Source of the DNA: Comamonas sp. SCN 65-56
GTDB lineage: Bacteria; Pseudomonadota; Gammaproteobacteria; Burkholderiales; Burkholderiaceae_C
Direction of reading: 5' to 3'
Assembly: GCF_001724135.1 (NCBI RefSeq)
Contig: NZ_MEDS01000023.1
Span: 1-64,000 of the forward strand
DNA length: 64,000 nucleotides
Made by a program: the position numbers and the translations under genes. Positions 45,873-57,803 of this stretch are shown one piece after another. Within the stretch, counting starts at the first letter, position 1. Each line of letters opens with the position of its first letter. Under the pieces are notes generated by a model that worked only from the letters and a program-made list of their open reading frames with translations, was not told the DNA's origin and did not search any database.

Positions 45873-48800
45873 GTGCGCCTGACCTCCATCAAACTCTCCG
45901 GCTTCAAGTCGTTTGCCGAGCCCACGCATTTTCAGTTGCCGGGCCAGCTCGTCGGCGTCGTTGGGCCCAATGGCTGCGGCAAGTCCAACATCATGGACGC
46001 GGTGCGCTGGGTGCTGGGCGAGTCGCGCGCCAGCGAATTGCGCGGCGAGAGCATGCAGGACGTGATCTTCAACGGCACCACGCACCGCAAACCGGCGAGC
46101 CGCGCCAGCGTCGAACTCGCCTTCGACAACCAGAGCCACCGCGCCGGCGGTCAGTGGAACCAGTTCAACGAAATCGCGGTCAAGCGCGTGCTGACGCGCG
46201 ATGGCAACTCCAGCTACTACATCAACAACCAGCCGGTGCGCCGGCGCGACGTGCACGATGTGTTCCTGGGCACGGGCCTGGGCCCGCGCGCCTACGCCAT
46301 CATCGGCCAGGGCACGATCAGCCGCATCATCGAAAGCCGGCCCGAGGAGCTGCGCCTGTTCCTGGAAGAAGCCGCAGGCGTTTCCAAATACAAGGAGCGC
46401 CGGCGCGAGACCGAAAATCGCCTGGCCGATACGCGCGAGAACCTGACGCGGGTGGAAGACATCCTGCGCGAACTCAACGCCAATCTCTCCAGGCTGGAAA
46501 AGCAGGCCGAGGTCGCCGCGCGCTACCGCAGCCTGCAGCAGCAGGTGCAGCTGGCGCACCAGCAGCTGTGGTTCTTCAAGCGCCGCGACGCGGCGACCGA
46601 ACTGGAGCGCGTGCGCACGGATGGCCTGCAGGCGGTGAATGATCTGGAAGCCCGCATGGCCGAGATGCGCCATGTGGAGGCAGAGCTCGAAACCCTGCGC
46701 CAGGCGCACTACGCCGCCGGTGACGCGGTCAACCAGGCGCAGGGCACGGTCTATCAAGCCACCGCCGAGGTCGGCAAGCTGGAGGCCGAGATCCGCTACG
46801 TCGTCGAGGGCCGTGCACGTGTGGAGCTGCGGCTGGCCCAGCTGGCGACGCAGATCGCCGAATGGGCGGCGCGCAGCAGCGAGGCCGATGCAGAACGTGC
46901 GAGCCTCACCGGTGCCGGTGACGATGCCGAGGAACAGGCCGAGCTGCTGGCCGCGCAGGCCGAAGAGCAGGCCGCGCAACTGCCTGCGCTGGAAGACGCC
47001 TTGCACCAGGCACGCGGCAAGAGCGAGGCGCAGCGGGCGCTGGTGGCACAGGTGCAGCAGCAGATCCAGGTGCTCGCCGCCGAGCAGCGCAGCATGGCCG
47101 AGCAGGCGCGCCAGCATGAGCTGCGCCATGAGCGCCTGCGCGGCGACCGCGGCGCGCTCGCCCTGCCGGATGAACAGCGCCTGGCGCAGCTGCGCGAGAG
47201 CCACGAGTTTGCGAGCATGGCGGCGCAGGAGGCCGAGGCCCGCCTGGCGCAGTTGCAGGACAGCGTGCCTGAGCTCGATGAAGAGCGCCGCACGCGCCAA
47301 CACGCAGTGGCGGCCGAGGGCGCGCGCCTGGCCGACCTGACCGCACGCCTGGCGGCACTCAAGGATCTGCAGGAAAAGCTCAAAAGCAACGACAAGCTCG
47401 CCCCGTGGCTGGCAGAACAGGGCCTGGATGGCTTGCAAGGTCTGTGGACGCAGCTGCACATCGAACCCGGCTGGGAGAACGCGCTCGAATCAGCGCTGCG
47501 TGAGCGCCTGGCCGCCTTGCCCGTGGGGCGCCTGGAGATGCTGCGCGGCTTTGCCGGCGCCAGCGCGCCGCCAGCCCGGTTGAGTTTTTACAGCGCGCCC
47601 GCCGCTGCGCCGACGGCGCCAGGCCAGGGGCGGTTGGTGGATTTGCTGCGCATGACCGACATGGGCCTGCACGCGGTGATGCAGGACTGGCTGCACGGCT
47701 GCCTGACCGCCCCCACGCTGGACGACGCGCTGGCACGCCGCGCCAGTCTGCACAGTGGCGAAACCCTCTACACCCCGCAAGGCCATGCGGTGACGGCGCA
47801 TGGCGTGGACTTTCATGCGCCGGATTCGGCGCAATCGGGTCTGCTTGCGCGCGCGCAGGAGATCGAGCACCTCGAGAAGGAAGTGCGGGCGCAGCACCTC
47901 ATTGCTGAAGAGTCTTGCAGCGCCTTGCTCCGCGCCGAAAGCAGCTATCAGGATGCGAGCGCCCGGCTGCAGCAGGCGCGCCGCGAAGCCGCCGAGGCGC
48001 AAAAGCGTGCGCACGACGAAGAGGTGGAACTGCTGCGCCTGAGCCAGCTTGCCGAGCAGGCGCGCGAGCGCAGCCGCCAGCTCGAGAGCGACCTGACCGA
48101 GCTGCAGGCCTTGCTGCAGGAGCTTGCCGAGCGCCGCGCCGTCGCCGAAGGCCGCTTCGAAGAGCTGGACATGCAGCTGGCCGACAGCCAGGAGCGCCAT
48201 GCCCAGCTGCAAGACAAGGTGATTGAAAGTGAGCAGCAGCTCACGCAATGGCGCGAGCAGCAGCGCCAGCTGGAACGCCGCGCGCAGGAGGCCCAGTTTG
48301 CTCGCCGCAGCTTGCAGGCGCGCCGTGAGGAATTGGCGCGTGCCGTGGCGATGGCGCAGCAGCAATCGGCCAGCCTGCAGGCGGAGACCGAGCGTGCGCG
48401 CGAAGAGCTCTCACGCCTGTCGGACGCCGCGGCGCAGGGCGGCCTGCAGCAGGCGCTGGAGAAAAAGATCGCCAGCGAGCAGCTGCTGGGCGAGCGCCGC
48501 AGCGCCTACGACGGCCTTACCGCCCGTCTGCGCGCCAGCGATGAGCTGCGCATGCAGGCCGAGCGCCAGCTTGAACCCCAGCGCGCGCGCATCACCGAGT
48601 TGCAGCTCAAGGAGCAGGCGGCGCGCCTGGCGCTGCAACAGTACGAAACCCTGCTGGTGGAAGCCGAGGCCGACCTGGCCCGGGTGGAGCAGTCGATTGC
48701 CGAAGGGCAGGTGCGCGGCGAAGACCTGCAGGCGCGCATCGAGCAGCTGCAGCGCGCCATCGAGGCCCTGGGCGCCGTCAATCTGGCGGCCCTCGAAGAG

Positions 48801-49382
48801 CTCACGCTCGCGCGCGAGCGCCAGGGTTTTCTCACGGCGCAGAACGAAGATCTGCAGCTGGCCATGGGCACGCTGGAGGACGCGATCCGGCGCATCGACG
48901 CCGAGACGCGCACGCTGCTTTCGGGCACCTTCGAGACGGTGAATCGGCACTTCGGCACCATGTTCCCCGAGCTCTTTGGCGGCGGGCGCGCGCAGCTGTT
49001 GATGACCGGCGATGAGATCCTGGACGCGGGCGTGCAGGTGATGGCGCAGCCGCCGGGCAAGAAGAATCAGACCATCCACCTGCTCTCGGGCGGCGAGAAG
49101 GCGCTCACCGCGATTGCGCTGGTGTTTGCCATCTTCCAGCTCAATCCGGCGCCGTTCTGTCTGCTCGACGAAGTCGATGCGCCGCTGGACGATGCCAACA
49201 CCGAGCGCTACGCCAGGCTGGTCGCCAGCATGTCGCGCGGGACCCAGTTTCTCTTCATCAGCCACAACAAGATCGCGATGGAAATGGCCGAGCAGCTGAT
49301 TGGCGTGACCATGCAGGAGCAGGGCGTTTCGCGTATCGTTGCGGTGGACATGGCCAGTGCGATGGCGATGGCCGAAGTCTGA
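45873..49382 (+). CDS. smc: SMC, chromosome partition protein
   Basis: Smc is a condensin ATPase that organises and separates chromosomes with ScpA/ScpB. The 1169-residue protein starts at a GTG and has Walker A GPNGCGKSN (residues about 32-40), two long coiled-coil arms flanking a hinge, the LSGGEKAL signature, and Walker B CLLDEVDAPLDDANTERYARLV near the C-terminus. The N-terminus MRLTSIKLSGFKSFA is typical. A possible repeat-derived stretch lies near codon 680. zipA follows 21 bases on. Confidence 0.97.
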   Translation: MRLTSIKLSGFKSFAEPTHFQLPGQLVGVVGPNGCGKSNIMDAVRWVLGESRASELRGESMQDVIFNGTTHRKPASRASVELAFDNQSHRAGGQWNQFNEIAVKRVLTRDGNSSYYINNQPVRRRDVHDVFLGTGLGPRAYAIIGQGTISRIIESRPEELRLFLEEAAGVSKYKERRRETENRLADTRENLTRVEDILRELNANLSRLEKQAEVAARYRSLQQQVQLAHQQLWFFKRRDAATELERVRTDGLQAVNDLEARMAEMRHVEAELETLRQAHYAAGDAVNQAQGTVYQATAEVGKLEAEIRYVVEGRARVELRLAQLATQIAEWAARSSEADAERASLTGAGDDAEEQAELLAAQAEEQAAQLPALEDALHQARGKSEAQRALVAQVQQQIQVLAAEQRSMAEQARQHELRHERLRGDRGALALPDEQRLAQLRESHEFASMAAQEAEARLAQLQDSVPELDEERRTRQHAVAAEGARLADLTARLAALKDLQEKLKSNDKLAPWLAEQGLDGLQGLWTQLHIEPGWENALESALRERLAALPVGRLEMLRGFAGASAPPARLSFYSAPAAAPTAPGQGRLVDLLRMTDMGLHAVMQDWLHGCLTAPTLDDALARRASLHSGETLYTPQGHAVTAHGVDFHAPDSAQSGLLARAQEIEHLEKEVRAQHLIAEESCSALLRAESSYQDASARLQQARREAAEAQKRAHDEEVELLRLSQLAEQARERSRQLESDLTELQALLQELAERRAVAEGRFEELDMQLADSQERHAQLQDKVIESEQQLTQWREQQRQLERRAQEAQFARRSLQARREELARAVAMAQQQSASLQAETERAREELSRLSDAAAQGGLQQALEKKIASEQLLGERRSAYDGLTARLRASDELRMQAERQLEPQRARITELQLKEQAARLALQQYETLLVEAEADLARVEQSIAEGQVRGEDLQARIEQLQRAIEALGAVNLAALEELTLARERQGFLTAQNEDLQLAMGTLEDAIRRIDAETRTLLSGTFETVNRHFGTMFPELFGGGRAQLLMTGDEILDAGVQVMAQPPGKKNQTIHLLSGGEKALTAIALVFAIFQLNPAPFCLLDEVDAPLDDANTERYARLVASMSRGTQFLFISHNKIAMEMAEQLIGVTMQEQGVSRIVAVDMASAMAMAEV
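47901..47951. repeat. possible dispersed repeat relic in smc
   Basis: ATTGCTGAAGAGTCTTGCAGCG, GCTCCGCGCC and GAAAGCAGCTATCAGG resemble the ends of the family. It is in the second coiled coil, where extra heptads are tolerated. Weak match. Confidence 0.35.
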
Positions 49383-49403
49383 TTACGCTGAGCACGATTA
49401 CCC

Positions 49404-52585
<3,182 letters not shown>

Positions 52586-52586
52586 C

Positions 52587-53528
52587 ATGGCACTCGCCCG
52601 GCGTGTCCCCAAGCTCGGTCTGGTGCTGGGCAGCGGCTCGGCGCGCGGCTGGGCGCATATCGGCGTGCTGCAGGTGCTGGAGGAAGAAGGCCTGCGGCCC
52701 GATGTGGTCTGTGGTGCGTCCATCGGCGCACTCGTCGGCGCGGCCTATGCGGCGGGTGAGCTGCCGCGTTTTGCCGAGTGGGTGCAGAGCCTGGGCATGC
52801 GCGAGGTGTTCGGCTTCATGGATTTCAACCTCGCCGGCGGCATGTTGAAGGGGGAAAAGCTGATCGACTTCTGGCGCCGCCACTTTGCCGATTTCGACAT
52901 CAAAGCCTCGCCGCTGCCCTTTGCCGCGGTGGCCACCGATCTGCATTCCGGCGCCGAGGTCTGGCTGCGCGATGGATCTATCGCCGACGCGGTGCGTGCA
53001 TCGATCGCCTTGCCAGGCCTGTTCACTCCGGTGCAGCGTGAGGATGGTCGCATGCTGGTCGATGGCGGCATCGTGAACCCGGTGCCCACCTCGCTGGCGC
53101 GCGCGATGGGGGCGGACATCGTCATCGCGGTGGACCTGAATGCAGACATCCTGCAGCGTCACATGCAACCCCTGGCGGTGGAAGATCACACCACCGAGCT
53201 CCAGGCCGCGGCACCCGAGAGCGGCGCAGAGCCCGTGCCGGCGACGGGCTGGAAAACGCGCCTGCGCCAGTGGCTGCCGTCCCATGAGGTCGAGCACAAG
53301 CCCAAGCCGCCTTCGGTGCTGGACGTGGTCATGACCAGCGTGGCCATCATGCAGATGCGCATCACACGCAGCCGCATGGCGGGCGATCCGCCGGAGTTGG
53401 TCATCAGCCCCAGCCTGGCGCACCTGGGCCTGCTTGATTTCCATCGTTCGGCCGAAGCCATCGAGGAGGGTCGGCGCGCCGCGCAGGCTGCGCTGCCGCG
53501 CTTGCGCCGCTTCATGGCCGGGGCTTGA
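52587..53528 (+). CDS. patatin-like phospholipase (RssA type)
   Basis: A 313-residue patatin-fold hydrolase with the oxyanion glycines GSGSARGWAHIG, the serine motif GASIG and the catalytic aspartate in VDGGIVNP, giving a Ser-Asp dyad. It resembles RssA and bacterial patatin-like lipid acyl hydrolases. No signal peptide is evident. It lies one base after ligA, so it is probably co-transcribed with it. Substrate unknown. Confidence 0.88.
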   Translation: MALARRVPKLGLVLGSGSARGWAHIGVLQVLEEEGLRPDVVCGASIGALVGAAYAAGELPRFAEWVQSLGMREVFGFMDFNLAGGMLKGEKLIDFWRRHFADFDIKASPLPFAAVATDLHSGAEVWLRDGSIADAVRASIALPGLFTPVQREDGRMLVDGGIVNPVPTSLARAMGADIVIAVDLNADILQRHMQPLAVEDHTTELQAAAPESGAEPVPATGWKTRLRQWLPSHEVEHKPKPPSVLDVVMTSVAIMQMRITRSRMAGDPPELVISPSLAHLGLLDFHRSAEAIEEGRRAAQAALPRLRRFMAGA

Positions 53529-53620
53529 GGTTTGCCCGCGTTCGCGGCAGGGCCGGGGCTGGCTTGCGCAAGGCCGGCGCCGTACACTGAAGTGTCATTT
53601 GCAATGCACTTTTGAATCCC

Positions 53621-53869
53621 ATGCACGACCACACCACCGCCGAAGCGATCTACCCGTTTGATGCCCGCGGCATTGCCCGGCGCTTTCGCCATTCGGCCAT
53701 CTTCGGCGCGCTGGATGCGCTGCATCCCGGCGAGACCATGCGTTTCATGAACGACCACGACCCGCTGCCGCTGCTCAGCCAGATCGAGATGCGCTACGGC
53801 GATGGGGTGGCCATCGAGTATCGCCAGCGTGAGCAGGGCGCCATCATCATCGACTTTTTGCGGCAGTAA
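53621..53869 (+). CDS. DUF2249 domain protein
   Basis: An 82-residue protein of the DUF2249 family, related to the TusA-like fold, with RRFRHSAIFGALDALHPGETMRFMNDHDPLPLLSQ. Such proteins often occur in genes for anaerobic respiration and nitrogen oxide metabolism, but nothing nearby supports that here. Start at ATG 53621; a TTG nine bases earlier is unlikely. Function unknown. Confidence 0.85.
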   Translation: MHDHTTAEAIYPFDARGIARRFRHSAIFGALDALHPGETMRFMNDHDPLPLLSQIEMRYGDGVAIEYRQREQGAIIIDFLRQ

Positions 53870-54124
53870 CACGAGACGCGCCTGGCGCCGGTGCAGGCAA
53901 AAAAAACGGGCCAGACATTGCTGGCCCGTAGTCGCTGCATGCCCGAGAACCGTGGGCTGCGACGCAAAAGCCATCTTGCCCACCAGGAGGATGGCCCGGC
54001 GATTGCCTTGATGGCTCGCCGCTTGTGGTTGTGCAGCGCGTGGATATCGGCCTCTGTCTCACCCCCGTGATTTGTGTTTGCCTGCAGCATCGCAGACCAT
54101 GTGCGTGGGCGACAGTGCCGAAAG
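53870..54124. other. intergenic region between DUF2249 and the histidine kinase
   Basis: No gene is supported. Minus-strand frames here contain a terminator and do not resemble known proteins. Both flanking genes converge on this stretch. Confidence 0.6.
53899..53929 (-). terminator. intrinsic terminator, minus strand
   Basis: ACGGGCCAG (53906-53914) and CTGGCCCGT (53921-53929) pair exactly around ACATTG; on the minus strand TTTTTTTT follows. It would end the response regulator-histidine kinase transcript about 200 bases after the kinase stop. Confidence 0.85.
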
Positions 54125-55963
54125 TCACGCCAACGCGCCAGAAATGTTTCTGTTTGTGTCGTCGATGGGCGTGGAGGGTGCACTGATGGCCGTCAGCAGC
54201 AACTGCGTGTTCACCGGCTTGAACAGTACCGGAACCCCTGCGGCACGCACGTAGCGCAGTCTTTCGGGCGCGGTTTCGCCAGTGACGAGCAACAGTGTCA
54301 GGGGCGCAAAGCGCCGTGCCAGCGCCAGACCGACGCGCAGTCCATCCACGCCATGGGCCAGCCGCAGGTCACAAATCAATTGCTCAAACGGCTCACCCTT
54401 GGCTTGCGCTGCCTGCAGCAGGGCGGCCGCTTCGGCTTCGGTGCTGGCGGCCCGGGCCTGCACCCCATGGCTGAGGAGCAACTCGCACATGGCAATGCGC
54501 ACATCGGCTTCGTCGTCCAGGATCAGAATCGGCTGTGCGGGCGCAGCGAGGGGTGGCGTGCAGTGCTTGGTGGTTGCTGCCGAGGCGAGGTCGGAGCCAG
54601 CCGACGCCTGTGCCAGTGGCAAGTAGAGCCGGAACCGGCTACCGCGCCCGGGGGTGGAATCAAGCTGCAGCCGATGGGCGAGCAATTTCGACAGCCGGGC
54701 AACGATGGACAGCCCTATCCCCAGGCCCAGCGCACGATCGCGCCCCGGATTGTTGACCTGGTAGAACTCCTGATAGATGAGCTTTTGCTGTTCTGGCGCT
54801 ATGCCTATGCCGGTGTCGTGCACTTCGATGCAGGCCTGGCCTTGGCGCCGACGCGCCAGCACCAGCACTCCGCCCCGTGTGGTGTATTTGATGGCGTTGT
54901 CTAGCAGGTTGGAGAGCAGGCGCTGCAGCAGTTGCGGGTCACTGTCAACCCAAAGCTCGGTAGCGCGGACACGCAGTGCCAGTTCTTTCTCGCTGGCGGC
55001 GTCGACGAAGCGCTGGTTGAGCGACTGAAACAGCTCCTGCAGTGCCAGCGGTTGGCGTTCGGCAGCGATCACGCCGGCGTCCAGGCGGGAGATGTCCAGC
55101 ATCGAATCGAGCGAATGGCCCAGCGTGCCCACCGCTTGCATCAGGCGATCGGCATTGATGCTGGCAGGCTGTCCGCGCAATTGGTGTTGCAGTGCCGCTC
55201 CCAGCAGACTGATGGCGTGCAGGGGCTGGCGCAGATCATGGCTGGCCGAGGCAAGGAAACGTGTTTTCTGTCGGCTGGCCTCCTCAGTGGCCTTGACCTG
55301 TGCCGCGAGCTGTTCCGCCAGTGCCTGCTTCTCGAAGCGCGAACGGAGTGATTGCGCCATCAAGTCCGACTGGGCCTTGGCAAAGCGCAGTATCGAGCCC
55401 AGAAAAATCAGGCAGCAAACCGCCAGAATGGCGTTCATCACGCTGGGACGCAGCAGCAGCCCCAGCGTGAGGCACAGCAGCATCGGCAGCAGGTAGTTCC
55501 AGGCGGCGCGCTTGAGCGGCGAGACCGCCGAAACTCCGGCTGCGCACAAGCCCATCATGATCAGCATCATCAAGGCCGTCAGTGGCAGGGTGTCCGGCAG
55601 GAACAGCAGGGGTGCAAGTCCCCAGGTGATGCTGTTGAGGCGCAGTTCGCGGCAATAAGTGTCGGCCCAATGCGTCAGGTGTTCGTCCGCCATCGGGTCC
55701 TTGAAATAGGCCGTCAGTACCGGCAGGCGTGAAGTGTTGTACAGGTGCGCCAGCATCCAGACCAGTACCAGCCAGTGCGGTGCCTGCCAATACATGGCGG
55801 CGCCGAAGGTCAGCGCCAGCAGCGCGTCGCCCAGGGTGGCGGAGCGGATCGTGGAATACAGCATTGCCACTTGCTCGCACAGAACGAGCCGGTCGAGCCG
55901 GTCTTCGGCGGCAGCGGGTGTTTGCGCAGTGATCGCCATGGGAGCAGGTTGGTCGGCAAGCAT
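54125..55963 (-). CDS. hybrid sensor histidine kinase/response regulator
   Basis: A 612-residue membrane kinase. After about six N-terminal hydrophobic segments (residues 40-200) come a HisKA domain with the phospho-accepting histidine in SASHDLRQPLHA, a HATPase domain (LLSNLLDNAIKYT, GIGIAPEQQ, GLGIGLSIV), and a C-terminal receiver domain with ILDDEADVR, ICDLRLAHGVDG and FKPV. It overlaps the upstream response regulator's stop by one base (TGATG), so the two are coupled. The stimulus cannot be told from the sequence. Confidence 0.9.
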   Translation of the reverse strand: MLADQPAPMAITAQTPAAAEDRLDRLVLCEQVAMLYSTIRSATLGDALLALTFGAAMYWQAPHWLVLVWMLAHLYNTSRLPVLTAYFKDPMADEHLTHWADTYCRELRLNSITWGLAPLLFLPDTLPLTALMMLIMMGLCAAGVSAVSPLKRAAWNYLLPMLLCLTLGLLLRPSVMNAILAVCCLIFLGSILRFAKAQSDLMAQSLRSRFEKQALAEQLAAQVKATEEASRQKTRFLASASHDLRQPLHAISLLGAALQHQLRGQPASINADRLMQAVGTLGHSLDSMLDISRLDAGVIAAERQPLALQELFQSLNQRFVDAASEKELALRVRATELWVDSDPQLLQRLLSNLLDNAIKYTTRGGVLVLARRRQGQACIEVHDTGIGIAPEQQKLIYQEFYQVNNPGRDRALGLGIGLSIVARLSKLLAHRLQLDSTPGRGSRFRLYLPLAQASAGSDLASAATTKHCTPPLAAPAQPILILDDEADVRIAMCELLLSHGVQARAASTEAEAAALLQAAQAKGEPFEQLICDLRLAHGVDGLRVGLALARRFAPLTLLLVTGETAPERLRYVRAAGVPVLFKPVNTQLLLTAISAPSTPIDDTNRNISGALA

Positions 55964-56706
55964 CAACCGCGCAATTTGGCGATGAGCTGCGCCCGCGAAC
56001 GCACGGCGAACGACAGCAGCAGCATGGAGACGTGGTTCTTCACGGTGCCCTCGGACAGGCAGGTGATTTCGCCGATTTCCCGGTTGGATTTGCCTTCCAG
56101 CACCCATTGCAGGGTTTGCAGCTGGCGTGCGGTGAGCTGACTGCCTGCATCCGTCATCGGGTCCGCAGCACTGGTCAGGCGGGTCAGCCCGTCAGGCGGG
56201 TGCCGCGGCGCATGTTGCATCTGCTGCGCGACCTGCGCGCCCTGCAGCGCGCAGGTGCGCACGAATTCCAGCATGCGGCTGAGATCACCCGTCTTGGGAA
56301 AGTATGCGGCCGCGCCAAGTGCCAGGACATCGCGGGCCACGGCAGGGCCTGCGGTTCCCGACAGCACCACCACCGTGGCGTCCGGGCAGGCCTGGCGCAT
56401 GGCGATCAGCGTATCGAGTCCGTGGCTGTCGCGCAGCGTGAGATCCAGCACCACGACGGCGATGTCGGCCGCATGCGCCTGGTACAGCGTGAGTGCATGG
56501 GCGAGTGTGTCCGCTTCGTGAATGGTCAGCAGCGGTTGGCCCGCCGCGCGCGGTTGCTCTGTCAGCAAGGTCCGAAATCCCAGGCGCACCAGCTCGTGGT
56601 CATCCACCAGAAGAATGGCGCATGGGCCGTGCGCGCTACTTTGCAGTGCCGGGGGCTTGTCGACAGGGGCGAAGGTATCTGGATGGGTGGAACTCATGAG
56701 GGGCAT
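55963..56706 (-). CDS. NarL/FixJ-type response regulator
   Basis: A response regulator of about 247 residues with a receiver domain (ILLVDDHELVRLGFRTLL; phospho-aspartate in VVLDLTLRDSHG) and a C-terminal LuxR-type helix-turn-helix (LTARQLQTLQWVLEGKSNREIGEITCLSEGTVKNHVSMLL). Start at 56706 is chosen because CAGGA lies just upstream; 56697 or 56760 are possible. It is the partner of the hybrid kinase immediately downstream. Confidence 0.9.
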   Translation of the reverse strand: MPLMSSTHPDTFAPVDKPPALQSSAHGPCAILLVDDHELVRLGFRTLLTEQPRAAGQPLLTIHEADTLAHALTLYQAHAADIAVVVLDLTLRDSHGLDTLIAMRQACPDATVVVLSGTAGPAVARDVLALGAAAYFPKTGDLSRMLEFVRTCALQGAQVAQQMQHAPRHPPDGLTRLTSAADPMTDAGSQLTARQLQTLQWVLEGKSNREIGEITCLSEGTVKNHVSMLLLSFAVRSRAQLIAKLRG

Positions 56707-56775
56707 CGTCCTGCGGGGACCCTTATGGGATGTCAATTGCCTCTCCTTGCCAAGTGCCAAAAGTCACTGCGCCGG

Positions 56776-57615
56776 TCAATAGCTCAATCGTTCAGGCCGG
56801 ATCTCCTGCAGGATGGTAGTGGCGATCTCCTCGATCGACTTGGTGGTGGACGACAGCCAGCGTATGCCCGAGCGGCGCATCATGGCCTCGGCCTCGTGCA
56901 CTTCGGCACGGCAGTTTTCGAGGCTCGCGTAGCGGGAACCGGGGCGGCGCTCGCTGCGGATTTCCGACAGCCGTTCGGGGCTGATCGTCAGGCCGAAGAT
57001 CTTCTTGCGAAACGGCACGAGTGCAGGGGGCAGTTGCTTGCGCTCGAAGTCTTCCGGGATCAGTGGATAGTTGGCCGCCTTCAGGCCGTGCTGCATTGCG
57101 AGATACAGGCTGGTGGGCGTCTTGCCGCTGCGCGAGACGCCTACCAAAATGACGTCCGCGCCTGCCAGGTCGTCGTGCGTCTGGCCGTCGTCGTGCGCCA
57201 GGCTGAAGTTGATTGCCTCGATGCGGTCGTGGTACTCCTTGTTCTGGCTGATGTCCGAAAAGCGTCCCACGCGGTGGTGGCTTTTGATGCCAAGCTCGTC
57301 TTCCAGCGGTTGCACGAAGGTGCCGAACATGTCCAGCATCATGCCCTTGCAGCCGTCGCGGATCACCTTGAGCACCTGCATGTCCACCAGCGTGGTGAAC
57401 ACCAGTGGCTTGCGCGCTTCCAGCTCGGCGGTGTGGTTGATCTGGCGCACTACCTGATGCGCCTTGTCTTCCGAATCAATGAAGGGCAGACGCACGCGCT
57501 TGGGTTCGATGTCGAACTGCGCGAGGATCGCGTTGCCGAAGGTTTCGGCGGTGATGCCGGTGCCGTCGGAGACAAAGAAAACGGTGCGGGGATTGAGCGA
57601 CGTGGTCTTGGGCAT
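56776..57615 (-). CDS. ppsR: PEP synthase regulatory protein (PpsR, DUF299)
   Basis: PpsR is a bifunctional kinase/phosphorylase that inactivates PpsA by phosphorylating an active-site threonine, and reverses this. The 279-residue protein begins [21 protein letters not shown] and has the P-loop-like [16 protein letters not shown]. It diverges from ppsA across 188 bases, the usual pairing. Confidence 0.95.
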   Translation of the reverse strand: MPKTTSLNPRTVFFVSDGTGITAETFGNAILAQFDIEPKRVRLPFIDSEDKAHQVVRQINHTAELEARKPLVFTTLVDMQVLKVIRDGCKGMMLDMFGTFVQPLEDELGIKSHHRVGRFSDISQNKEYHDRIEAINFSLAHDDGQTHDDLAGADVILVGVSRSGKTPTSLYLAMQHGLKAANYPLIPEDFERKQLPPALVPFRKKIFGLTISPERLSEIRSERRPGSRYASLENCRAEVHEAEAMMRRSGIRWLSSTTKSIEEIATTILQEIRPERLSY

Positions 57616-57803
57616 GGAGGTATGAAACAGGTTGCAAGGGGTGGGCGGCTAAAGCCTACAATCACACGATTATTCCCATTCCTCACCATGCAGCGCGCTG
57701 GCCTACACCTCCAACGACAAAGCTTCACACGCTGCATGGGCGCGCGCGCGCCGGATTTTGACGGCGCTGCGGCAGACCCGGTTTCAACTTCTGGAGCTTT
57801 CCC

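Noticed and set aside
45792-47459. 555-codon minus-strand frame over smc
   Set aside because: It is antisense to Smc, whose motifs are clear, and looks like a composition artefact.
53847-54183. Small minus-strand frames after the histidine kinase
   Set aside because: They run through an intrinsic terminator and resemble no protein family I know.
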